The notes under the pieces: generated by a model | Told to the model about the DNA's origin: nothing | Seen by the model: only the letters and a program-made list of their open reading frames with translations | Database searches by the model: none | Part shown: one piece after another, positions 1 through 6,957 of the stretch | How positions within the stretch are numbered: the first letter of the stretch is position 1 | Layout: the number at the start of each line of letters is the position of its first letter | Program-made: the position numbers and the translations under genes | Source: UBA6181 sp016934015 | GTDB taxonomy: Bacteria; Bacillota_I; Bacilli_A; Acholeplasmatales; Acholeplasmataceae | Direction: 5' to 3' | Assembly: GCA_036584525.1 (NCBI GenBank) | Contig: JAZHDG010000096.1 | Location: forward strand, 1 to 12,204 | DNA length: 12,204 bases

Positions 1-225
1 ATTGTCATTTAAAATCTCGTTTTTATCTGTCGGATCTAAATGATAAATACTTGCAAGTACTGAATCATTTGCGAAATCGTTCGTCACAAATGTTGATACA
101 TAGCCTTCTAAAAATTGATCAATGGATACATCCACCTTTTGATCTGTCTCATCCAACTGTGCTTGACACCCAGAAACCGTCAAAACACTTAAAACAAATA
201 ATACAATAAGCCATACTTTTTTCAT
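1..225 (-). CDS. Lipoprotein of unknown function, 5' part only (cut by left window edge)
   Basis: I translated this reading frame by hand: 75 residues from an ATG at 223-225, open to the window edge. The N-terminus is a lipoprotein signal peptide: MKK, a hydrophobic stretch (VWLIVLFVLSVLTV), then the lipobox VSGC with the lipidated cysteine at residue 20. The mature part starts CQAQLDETDQ and is acidic and polar; I recognise no domain in the visible 56 residues. The start is supported by an AAGGAG ribosome binding site 6 bases upstream. The gene sits directly behind a cobalamin riboswitch and its terminator, so expression should fall when adenosylcobalamin is abundant. A role in corrinoid capture or uptake would fit that control but is inference only; the visible residues do not show a BtuF-type fold or any other binding domain. 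Confidence 0.85.
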   Translation of the reverse strand, partial: MKKVWLIVLFVLSVLTVSGCQAQLDETDQKVDVSIDQFLEGYVSTFVTNDFANDSVLASIYHLDPTDKNEILNDN

Positions 226-253
226 GTTCTTCTCCTTTTATGTTATAAAAAAA

Positions 254-274
254 CCATACCCTTCTGGGGTATGG
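254..274 (-). terminator. Intrinsic terminator of the cobalamin riboswitch expression platform
   Basis: On the minus strand an 8-bp perfect stem (CCATACCC / GGGTATGG) with a 5-base loop is followed at once by seven U residues (247-253). It lies 29 bases upstream of the lipoprotein start, so it acts as an attenuator rather than an end-of-operon terminator. Part of its 5' arm and its loop (261-270) can pair instead with 308-317, which gives an antiterminated alternative. Confidence 0.9.
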
Positions 275-317
275 CAATAGACAAAAAGAGCAGTTATGCT
301 CGTCTCAACCCCAGAAG
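261..317 (-). promoter_or_regulatory. Candidate antiterminator and P13/L13 element of the riboswitch
   Basis: The minus-strand segment CTTCTGGGGT (308-317) is a perfect 10-base complement of ACCCCAGAAG (261-270), which forms part of the terminator's 5' arm and loop. Pairing of the two would block the terminator. The upstream segment also sits in the loop of a small hairpin at 302-322 (five pairs, one bulge), which exposes CUGGG. That loop sequence is complementary to CCCAG at 424-428 in the aptamer's L5 region. A kissing L5-L13 contact would therefore hide the antiterminator strand when ligand is bound. The complementarity is seen directly; the switching mechanism is inferred from known cobalamin riboswitches. 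Confidence 0.65.
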
Positions 318-337
318 ATGACTTAAATGTTGATAAA

Positions 338-480
338 ATCGGTAGGTCTCCCGGCTTAACATCATCCTACTTTGCGCCTTCCCATTTTCACAGTGGCTAT
401 GCATTTCGTCCGTTTCACGGTTGCTGGGACAGCTCGAGCATTGAACTCGATTCCCTGTTATGTATCGATATACACCGACT
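338..480 (-). promoter_or_regulatory. Cobalamin (adenosylcobalamin-type) riboswitch aptamer
   Basis: Read on the minus strand, the conserved blocks of the cobalamin riboswitch family appear in order. GGGAA is at 451-455, followed by a GAG-rich hairpin arm and the GCTGTCCCAGCAACCGTGA segment around 411-432. The core GCCACTG box is at 391-397, followed by GGGAAGGCG at 374-382. The 3' signature AAGCCGGGAGACCTACC is at 341-357. The closing P1 helix can form between TCGGT near 475-479 and ACCGA near 339-343. Downstream lie a candidate P13 hairpin, a terminator, and the lipoprotein gene. Binding of the cofactor is expected to favour termination. The assignment rests on motif order and spacing; exact aptamer ends are approximate. 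Confidence 0.93.
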
Positions 481-500
481 CATCAGATTAAGTTAATTTT

Positions 501-529
501 ATTATACGTTGCTTTAGAACAAACCACAA
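501..529 (-). promoter_or_regulatory. Sigma-A-type promoter for the riboswitch/lipoprotein transcript
   Basis: On the minus strand a perfect -10 box TATAAT (501-506) is preceded at a 17-base spacing by a weak -35 box, TTGTGG (524-529). Transcription would begin near 494, just ahead of the aptamer, which fits a riboswitch leader. It lies immediately after the end of the cyclodeaminase gene. Confidence 0.7.
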
Positions 530-530
530 G

Positions 531-546
531 ACATATTACAATATGT
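531..546. repeat. Perfect inverted repeat next to the riboswitch promoter
   Basis: ACATATT and AATATGT form a perfect 7-bp inverted repeat separated by 2 bases. It lies one base upstream of the -35 box of the lipoprotein promoter and 18 bases beyond the stop of the cyclodeaminase gene. It could be an operator for a dimeric regulator. As an RNA hairpin it would be AT-only apart from one G-C pair, and it has no clean U-tract on the minus strand, so it is a poor terminator. Confidence 0.45.
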
Positions 547-564
547 AACTATTTTCAATCATTT

Positions 565-1206
565 TCATACTAGTTTTTGATAAACAAGATCAAGTAGTTT
601 CGTTCTTAACTCATGAAGACTAAAGCGATATTCAGTTATTGTATTTTCATATTGTGCTTTCGCTATTTCATCTTTAAGTGAACTCAAATTAATCAAAACA
701 TTCATACATGCACCCTCAGCACCTGAGGTCAACATCAAAATTGCTACTCCAATGTCTGACATTGTTTGAGGATTACAGTATTTAATAAGTAATTCAAAAT
801 GGTGAAGTGCCGAAATTGAAAGTGTAGCAACTTTGAGTGGGACACGAATAGCTTCTAAAGTGCCTTCTTCAATTTTTTCATTTCTTAATTTTTTGTCTTC
901 TTCTGTTTCTTTTGGCAATTGATAAGCACTCATTACCAAATTAAACGCCTCAGTATCTTGATCGATGAGTGTCATAAGTTCATCTTTAATCAACGTGAAT
1001 TCTTCTAAAATATCCTTGAATTCAAATTGTGTCTCTGAATCTAATGCTAAAAACTTCTTTTTATCAACCGTTAAATGTCCAACCATTCGAACTAATGCAG
1101 CACCCATAGCAGATGCTAATGAAGAGACAGATCCACCACCTGGAGTTGCTGATTTTTGATCAATTTCTTGGATAAATTCATTGATTTTTAAATCGATAAG
1201 TTTCAT
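565..1206 (-). CDS. fchA: Formiminotetrahydrofolate cyclodeaminase (FchA/FTCD C-domain family)
   Basis: The 213-residue cytosolic protein belongs to the mostly helical cyclodeaminase/cyclohydrolase family, at the usual length for stand-alone members. The diagnostic N-terminal motif TPGGGS is at residues 21-26, followed by the helical segment SSLASAMGAALVRMVGHLT typical of the family. It should convert 5-formimino-THF to 5,10-methenyl-THF with release of ammonia, the step after FtcD. In animals this activity is fused to the formiminotransferase; here the two are separate genes with hutI between them. Its ATG overlaps the hutI stop by 4 bases (ATGA) and a GAGG site lies upstream, so it is translationally coupled. 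It is the last gene of the operon. A pure methenyl-THF cyclohydrolase role, as for some clostridial FchA proteins, cannot be excluded, but the setting favours cyclodeaminase. Confidence 0.92.
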   Translation of the reverse strand: MKLIDLKINEFIQEIDQKSATPGGGSVSSLASAMGAALVRMVGHLTVDKKKFLALDSETQFEFKDILEEFTLIKDELMTLIDQDTEAFNLVMSAYQLPKETEEDKKLRNEKIEEGTLEAIRVPLKVATLSISALHHFELLIKYCNPQTMSDIGVAILMLTSGAEGACMNVLINLSSLKDEIAKAQYENTITEYRFSLHELRTKLLDLVYQKLV

Positions 1207-2468
1207 CTTACATTCCTCACAATTTCTTGATTTTTTAAAACTTGTTGACCTTTAATCCATACATCTGAAACATGATTAATCCCATAGTGATAAAATACAT
1301 AATTGAGATTTGGAGCATTAACTAAGATAACATTTGCTTGTTTACCTACTTCAATAGAACCATGTGTTTCGCTAATTCCTAAATGATAAGCGGCATTAAG
1401 AGTGACAGCAGTTAAAACTTCTTCAGGTAGTAACTTCATTTTGTTTGCAGCAATCTGCATGACGAGTAATAAGTTTTCTGTTGGGCAACTTCCTGGATTA
1501 TAATCTGTAGAAATCGATACAGCAACCCCTTGATCAATCATCTTTCTACCAGGTGCGAACGCTTTATTTAAATAAAATGATGTGCCTGGTAAAAGGTTTG
1601 CAATTGTAGATGAAGTTGAAAGTTTTTTTATATCTTCATCATTAATCACCATCAGATGGTCCACCGAACTACAGCCCAAATTAACTGCTAATGATGTGCC
1701 ACCTAGAGATTGAATCTCGTCAGCATGCATTTTAATTTTAAATCCTAATTTTTTTGCCTGTGTTAATATTTTACGGCTATCTTCAACTGAAAATACATGG
1801 GCTTCACAAAATATATCGACTGCAGAAGCCAAATCGTTCTCTTTAATAATAGTTAAATCGGAAATAACTTCATTGATGTATCTATCTTTATGTTGCTCAT
1901 ATCGTTTGGGAATGGCATGAGCACCCATATAGGTTGAATGTAATTCAATTGGATGATGAGCGTTGAGTTTTTTGGCAACTTCAAGTTGTTTTATTTCTGT
2001 CTTTAGCTCTAAGCCATATCCACTTTTTGCTTCAACGACGGATACCCCTGACTTTAACATTAAATCGAGCGATTGATAGGCTTTATTATAAAGTTCGTCA
2101 AAGGTTGCACTAATTGTGTGATTGACTGTATGGTGTATTCCACCACCAGCTTTTAGTATATCCAAATATGGAATACCTTGGATGATTTCCCCATATTCAT
2201 CTTCTCTTGAACCACCATGGACTAAATGTGTATGAGAATCAATAAATGCCGGTAGCATAATTTTATTTTCTGCATCCAAAGTCTTAGTATTTGATCCAAT
2301 CAGATGTTCGTATAATCCATTACCTACACTTAAAATTACTCCATCTTTTATCGCAACATAACCGTTTTCAATCACTTGGATGTTGCGCATGTTTAATCCT
2401 TTGATAGGAGCTTTTTGATTTGGCGTATAAATAGATTTGATGTGATGAATGATGAGATCTGCAATCAT
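1203..2468 (-). CDS. hutI: Imidazolonepropionase
   Basis: This 421-residue metal-dependent amidohydrolase opens the ring of 4-imidazolone-5-propionate to give N-formiminoglutamate, the third step of histidine breakdown. The metal and catalytic positions of HutI are all present: HTH at residues 79-81 in FIDSHTHLVHGG, HADE at 248-251, His271 in SSVDHL and Asp322 in STDYNPGS. SGYGLELKTE (149-158) and HSTYMGAHAIP (177-187) are also characteristic of HutI. Length is normal for the family (about 400-420). The ATG overlaps the ftcD stop by 4 bases and has GAGG about 8 bases upstream; its own stop overlaps the cyclodeaminase start. Seen between ftcD and the cyclodeaminase, its product feeds directly into FtcD. 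Confidence 0.97.
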   Translation of the reverse strand: MIADLIIHHIKSIYTPNQKAPIKGLNMRNIQVIENGYVAIKDGVILSVGNGLYEHLIGSNTKTLDAENKIMLPAFIDSHTHLVHGGSREDEYGEIIQGIPYLDILKAGGGIHHTVNHTISATFDELYNKAYQSLDLMLKSGVSVVEAKSGYGLELKTEIKQLEVAKKLNAHHPIELHSTYMGAHAIPKRYEQHKDRYINEVISDLTIIKENDLASAVDIFCEAHVFSVEDSRKILTQAKKLGFKIKMHADEIQSLGGTSLAVNLGCSSVDHLMVINDEDIKKLSTSSTIANLLPGTSFYLNKAFAPGRKMIDQGVAVSISTDYNPGSCPTENLLLVMQIAANKMKLLPEEVLTAVTLNAAYHLGISETHGSIEVGKQANVILVNAPNLNYVFYHYGINHVSDVWIKGQQVLKNQEIVRNVR

Positions 2469-3427
2469 AGGTTTGCCTCTATAATTTTATAGATGTCGAA
2501 ATCACGCAGTTGTAAATATTTTATTGATAATTTTGTTACTTCTTCTAAACTCATATCTTTATCAAATGTTTCTTGATGTGCTTTTTGGTAATACTTTAAA
2601 CTATCTAGTAAAGCTTCTTTTGGTATCAATCCCACGACTTCACTTGATGTTACATGAACATTAAATCGTTTGGATTCAATTTTCACTAATTCAAGAATGC
2701 GGTAAATCGCATTTTTTTCATAGTCCAAGATGTTCATGGTGACTTGCACATGATTTCTTTCTTTCAATAATGCAGGTCCTGCTTGAACATACTGAAAACC
2801 GCCCGATGAACCTCGAATGTATTTTGCAATTTGTCGTGCAGTTTTTTCATTATCTGTATCTAAATCAATATTATATGCAATGAGTGGCATTCTTGCCCCA
2901 ATTGCGGCAACTCCAAAGGTTGAATGAATTTCAGGTTTTCCAAAATCTGGAAACCATTCTTTCTCTTTTATCTTATCTTTCATGCCTTCAAACTCACCTT
3001 TTCTGATATCAGGAAGTAAAACGCGATTCGGTTTTTGGGCAGCCATAGCATATAGAAATACAGGGATATTTAAATGATTTTGGATAAGTTCACCAAATTT
3101 TTTTGCGTATTGGATACAATCATCCATGGTAATATTTTGAATTGGAATAAATGGACATACATCGACGGCGCCCATTCTTGGATGTTCGCCCTTATGATAG
3201 TTAAGATCAATTTCATGAGATGCAATCTCATAAAATTTAAGTAAAGGTTTAATCATCATGTCCGGATGTCCAATGAGTGTAATAACTGTTCTGTTATAAT
3301 CTTTATCAGGTTCATAACTTATGAGCTTAAATCCATCTTGATTTTGAAGAGGTTTAATAATCCTTTTGATTTTGTCCAGATCTTTACCTTCGGAAATATT
3401 CGGAACACATTGAACAATTGGATTCAT
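2465..3427 (-). CDS. ftcD: Glutamate formiminotransferase (single-domain)
   Basis: The 320-residue protein transfers the formimino group from N-formiminoglutamate to tetrahydrofolate, releasing glutamate. The N-terminus QCVPNISEG is typical of the family. EHPRMGAVDVCPFIP carries the catalytic histidine at residue 82, the same number as in the mammalian enzyme. DYNRTVITLIGHP (43-55) and the AYNIDLDT segment of the second subdomain are also present. It is a stand-alone transferase about the length of the N-terminal transferase region of mammalian FTCD, with the cyclodeaminase encoded two genes downstream. The start is well supported: AAAGGAGG lies about 6 bases before the ATG, and the ATG overlaps the hutU stop as ATGA. 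Its presence, with no hutG or hutF in the window, indicates the folate-dependent route from formiminoglutamate. Confidence 0.96.
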   Translation of the reverse strand: MNPIVQCVPNISEGKDLDKIKRIIKPLQNQDGFKLISYEPDKDYNRTVITLIGHPDMMIKPLLKFYEIASHEIDLNYHKGEHPRMGAVDVCPFIPIQNITMDDCIQYAKKFGELIQNHLNIPVFLYAMAAQKPNRVLLPDIRKGEFEGMKDKIKEKEWFPDFGKPEIHSTFGVAAIGARMPLIAYNIDLDTDNEKTARQIAKYIRGSSGGFQYVQAGPALLKERNHVQVTMNILDYEKNAIYRILELVKIESKRFNVHVTSSEVVGLIPKEALLDSLKYYQKAHQETFDKDMSLEEVTKLSIKYLQLRDFDIYKIIEANL

Positions 3428-5433
3428 TTTTTACCTCCTTTATATGTTTTTATCATTTGTTTCAGTTGATTTTCATCGGTCAAAAAAGGCAAGGTAATTG
3501 AGGAATGGTCTTCGGTTTGATTATAAAGATTTGCCGTTTCGATCGCATGCTCATTTCTCGCCCATGCACGTCTCGAAACACCCGCCATGACATCAAATAA
3601 CATGGCACTCGAAAGAATTTCATCGACTCTTTCTGATCCATCTAAAACCATACCATATCCGCCATTAATGGCTTTTCCAATACCAACGCCACCACCATTA
3701 TGGAGTGAAACTAAACTCATGCCACGTGATGCATTCCCTAAGGCTACGTGGGTTGCCATATCCGCCATGACATTCGATCCATCCTTGATGTTTGAAGTCT
3801 CTCTAAATGGACTATCTGTTCCACCAGTATCGTGATGATCTCTGCCCAACATAATAGGTCCAACTTCTTTATTTCGAACCATTTCATTAAACTTAAGAGC
3901 AATCTTTAATCGGCCTTTTGCATCTTGGTATAAAATCCGTGCTTTTGTCCCAACCACTAAAGCATTTTTCTTTGCGTTTTTAATCCATTCGTAGTTATCA
4001 AGATCTTGAAATCTTCTTTGATAATCAATACAAGACATGGCTGCTTGGTCGGTCTTATCTAAATCTTCTTCTTTACCAGATAAACAAACCCATCGGAAGG
4101 GTCCGTATCCATAATCAAATAAAACTGGTCCCATAATATCTTCAACATAAGATGGATAAATAAATCCATCTAAGTCGTTCTCTTTATTTTTACAAATTTC
4201 TTTCACTCCGGCATCATAAATCGCTTTTAAGAAACTGTTGCCGTAGTCAAAAAAGTAAGTTCCATTATCGTTTAGTTTTTGAATCGTGTGATAATGTTTG
4301 ATTAAGCTTTGATTTACTTTTTCAATAAATAATGGATGATTTGATTTTAATAAATTTGTTCTTTCTTCAAATGTTAATCCTTGAGGACAATAACCTCCAT
4401 CATACACTGCATGACAACTTGTTTGATCGCTTAATAAATCGATTTTAATATGATGTTTAACAGCATATTCTAAAAGATCCACAATATTACCGTGATAAGC
4501 GATTGCTTTCGCTATGCCTTGGGCTAATGCTTTATTAGCATCTTCAAATGTTTCTTTTGGATTATCAAAAACTTGATTAATCCATCCTTGATCAAGACGT
4601 GTTTTAATTCTTGATAAATCAACTTCAGCAATAATACCAACACCACCAGCAATAACCATCGCTTTTCCTTGTGCTCCACTCATACCACCTAAACCAGATG
4701 ACACAAAAAGGACACCTTTTAAGTTCTGATTTTCTGGAATTCCTAACTTAATTCTTCCAGCATTTAAGAGTGTTGAATATGTTCCATGAACAATGCCTTG
4801 TGGACCAATATACATAAATCCTCCAGCTGTCATTTGTCCATAGTTTGCAACACCAAGAGCACTCGCTCTTTGAAATCCTTGAGCATGATCATAAAGACCG
4901 ACCATCAAGCCGTTTGTTAATATAACTCTAGGTGACATGTGATGTGCTTTATATAATCCTAATGGATGACCGGATAAAATGACTAAAGTTTGATGGTCAT
5001 TCATAATTTCTAAGTATTTTTTTATGAGATGGTATTGCATCCAATTTTGACATACTTGTCCTGTTTCACCATATGTGACAAGTTCATAAGGATATAAAGC
5101 AACTTCAAAATCAAGATTGTTATCCATCATGACCATAAAAGCTTTTCCTTCTAATGTTTTAGCTTGATATACATCAATCGCTTTCCCATAAATTCTTCCT
5201 TTTGGTCGAAAGCGATATCCATAGATTCTTCCTTTTTCATTAAGTTCATCTAAAAACTCTGGGATTAGTATGTCATGCCACTCGGTCGGAATATATCTCA
5301 AAGCATTCTTGAGCGCAAGCTCAATTTCATCTTCAGTTAAGATAAGCTCACGTTTTGGTGCTCTTCTTATTCCTTCTGCAAACTTTGGATAAGCAGGTAA
5401 TTCTTGAAATATATCTTTTAAAGTTAAAGACAT
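3424..5433 (-). CDS. hutU: Urocanate hydratase (long-form urocanase)
   Basis: This NAD+-dependent enzyme hydrates urocanate to imidazolonepropionate, the second step of histidine breakdown. At 669 residues it is the long form, like animal urocanase, not the roughly 560-residue form of Pseudomonas and Bacillus. Visible blocks are the NAD-binding glycine-rich segment SSGLGGMSGAQGKA (245-258), DQTSCHAVYDGGYCP (336-350), YGYGPFRWVCLSG (441-453), LGRDHHDTGGTDSPFRET (529-546) and SLHNGGGVGIG (576-586). Where short-form enzymes carry a reactive cysteine after an ARI motif (Cys410 of P. putida), this protein reads ARILY (498-502). From memory this is also the reading in long-form relatives, so loss of function is not implied. 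The start has an AGGAG site in the 11-base gap after hutH; the stop overlaps ftcD by 4 bases. Confidence 0.97.
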   Translation of the reverse strand: MSLTLKDIFQELPAYPKFAEGIRRAPKRELILTEDEIELALKNALRYIPTEWHDILIPEFLDELNEKGRIYGYRFRPKGRIYGKAIDVYQAKTLEGKAFMVMMDNNLDFEVALYPYELVTYGETGQVCQNWMQYHLIKKYLEIMNDHQTLVILSGHPLGLYKAHHMSPRVILTNGLMVGLYDHAQGFQRASALGVANYGQMTAGGFMYIGPQGIVHGTYSTLLNAGRIKLGIPENQNLKGVLFVSSGLGGMSGAQGKAMVIAGGVGIIAEVDLSRIKTRLDQGWINQVFDNPKETFEDANKALAQGIAKAIAYHGNIVDLLEYAVKHHIKIDLLSDQTSCHAVYDGGYCPQGLTFEERTNLLKSNHPLFIEKVNQSLIKHYHTIQKLNDNGTYFFDYGNSFLKAIYDAGVKEICKNKENDLDGFIYPSYVEDIMGPVLFDYGYGPFRWVCLSGKEEDLDKTDQAAMSCIDYQRRFQDLDNYEWIKNAKKNALVVGTKARILYQDAKGRLKIALKFNEMVRNKEVGPIMLGRDHHDTGGTDSPFRETSNIKDGSNVMADMATHVALGNASRGMSLVSLHNGGGVGIGKAINGGYGMVLDGSERVDEILSSAMLFDVMAGVSRRAWARNEHAIETANLYNQTEDHSSITLPFLTDENQLKQMIKTYKGGKK

Positions 5434-5444
5434 TTCATCATCTC

Positions 5445-6950
5445 CTATTCAAACAAATTCAAAAATGAATCCTCTCTTATGATGTTTTCAATCTTCACCA
5501 AATATGGGTGCATGATTGTATCTTGATCTAGAAAAGGAATCTCATTTCGAATATGATCATAAACTTTTTTTGTCACAGGTCCTAATAATTCATTACCTCT
5601 GAAATCGATAGCTTGACATGCAGTCATCATTTCCATCGAAACTACTTGATACACATGATCTACGATTGTTTTAGCTTTTCTGGCAGAAATTGATCCCATC
5701 GATACATGATCTTCTTGATTAGCACTGGATGGAATGGAATCAACAGATGCGGGATGTGCTAAAACTTTATTTTCACTTACTAAAGATGCAGCCGTATATT
5801 GAACAATCATGAATCCGGAATTTAATCCAGGTTTCTTGACTAAAAAAGCAGGTAAACCGTTCGATAATTGTGGATTTACCATCCGTTCAATTCTTCGCTC
5901 AGAAATATTGGCAAGTTCTGCCATCGCAATTCCAAGATAATCGAAAGCTAAAGCTAGTGGTTGTCCGTGAAAATTGCCAGCTGATATCGCTTCTTTTTCA
6001 TCTGCAAAAATAAGTGGATTGTCCGTAACAGCATTCATTTCACGATTAACAATTTCTTTAATGTGTTTTAACGCATCATAAGTTGCCCCGTGAACCTGAG
6101 GACTACATCTTAAACTATATGAATCTTGTACCCTCTTTTCATCCTGTGGAATGGCTAAGTGACTATTACGTAAATAGCTCTTCATTGCACTTGCTACAAT
6201 TTTTTGTCCTTCTTGTCCACGAATCTCATGAACTTTTGGATCAAGTGCTGACGTAATTCCCTTTAGAGCTTCCATAGATAATGCAAAAGCCATATTAGAA
6301 ATCTTCATCAGTTTTATTGCATCATAAAGCGCTAATCCACCAATTGCACTCATTGCTTGAGTTCCGTTGATTAAGCTTAAACCTTCTTTGGCTGAAAGCT
6401 TTTCAATCGGCTTAATATCTTTAATCTTTAATCCTTCATCGGCACTCATGACTTTCCCATCAATCATAACTTCACCTAATCCAATTAAAGGTAGGCTCAT
6501 ATGTGAAAGAAGTGCTAAATCACCACTTGCTCCTAAACTCCCTTTTTCATAGACGACAGAAATTAAATTTTTATTTAAGAATTCAACCATCTTTTCAATA
6601 ACACATGGTCTAATCCCACTATATCCTTTGATCAGTGCATTAACTCTTAAAGCTAGCATCGCGCGGACAACATCTTCATCTAACATTTTGCCTACACCAC
6701 ATGCATGACTCATCAGTAAATTTTTTTGAAGTTGGCTAACTTCCTCTTTGTTAATACTTTCAGTTGCAAGCTTACCAAATCCGGTATTAATTCCATAGAC
6801 CGGCTTTTGTTCTTCAACTAAAAAATCAACATATGCTCGAGCTTTGTTGATACATTCATATTGTTTTTCATCTATTTTAACCATCTCATGGTGTCTAGCA
6901 ATTTGATTTAATTGTTTAAGTGTTAAGTTTTTTCCATCCAAAATAATCAT
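5445..6950 (-). CDS. hutH: Histidine ammonia-lyase
   Basis: The 501-residue cytosolic tetrameric-family enzyme removes ammonia from L-histidine to give trans-urocanate, the entry step of the pathway. The Ala-Ser-Gly triad that cyclises to the MIO cofactor is at residues 141-143 in GSLGASGDLALLSH, within one residue of its place in the Pseudomonas enzyme. YGINTGFG (52-59) supplies the catalytic tyrosine. SHACGVG (81-87) carries the conserved active-site His at 82. NFHGQP and SANQEDHVSMG are typical of HAL rather than of phenylalanine or tyrosine lyases. The ATG follows the ptb stop after only 7 bases, with just a weak TGAGA-like ribosome binding site, so translation may depend partly on coupling to ptb. 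No room exists for a separate hut promoter in that gap. Confidence 0.97.
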   Translation of the reverse strand: MIILDGKNLTLKQLNQIARHHEMVKIDEKQYECINKARAYVDFLVEEQKPVYGINTGFGKLATESINKEEVSQLQKNLLMSHACGVGKMLDEDVVRAMLALRVNALIKGYSGIRPCVIEKMVEFLNKNLISVVYEKGSLGASGDLALLSHMSLPLIGLGEVMIDGKVMSADEGLKIKDIKPIEKLSAKEGLSLINGTQAMSAIGGLALYDAIKLMKISNMAFALSMEALKGITSALDPKVHEIRGQEGQKIVASAMKSYLRNSHLAIPQDEKRVQDSYSLRCSPQVHGATYDALKHIKEIVNREMNAVTDNPLIFADEKEAISAGNFHGQPLALAFDYLGIAMAELANISERRIERMVNPQLSNGLPAFLVKKPGLNSGFMIVQYTAASLVSENKVLAHPASVDSIPSSANQEDHVSMGSISARKAKTIVDHVYQVVSMEMMTACQAIDFRGNELLGPVTKKVYDHIRNEIPFLDQDTIMHPYLVKIENIIREDSFLNLFE

Positions 6951-6957
6951 GAATTTC

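Noticed and set aside
288..301. Second hairpin (GAGCA-GTTA-TGCTC) followed on the minus strand by a short U-run, as an extra terminator
   Set aside because: The stem is only 5 bp and the U-run only five bases; the much stronger hairpin at 254-274 is the likely terminator. It may be a structural part of the expression platform.
296..496. Plus-strand reading frame of 66 codons
   Set aside because: It lies wholly antisense to the cobalamin riboswitch, has no ribosome binding site, and its apparent conservation would come from the RNA structure.
3587..3835. Plus-strand reading frame of 82 codons inside hutU, and similar antisense frames at 965-1159, 3266-3469, 6367-6552, 7403-7660 and 9094-9276
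   Set aside because: All are opposite strongly supported enzyme genes, lack ribosome binding sites and give low-complexity or unfamiliar proteins.
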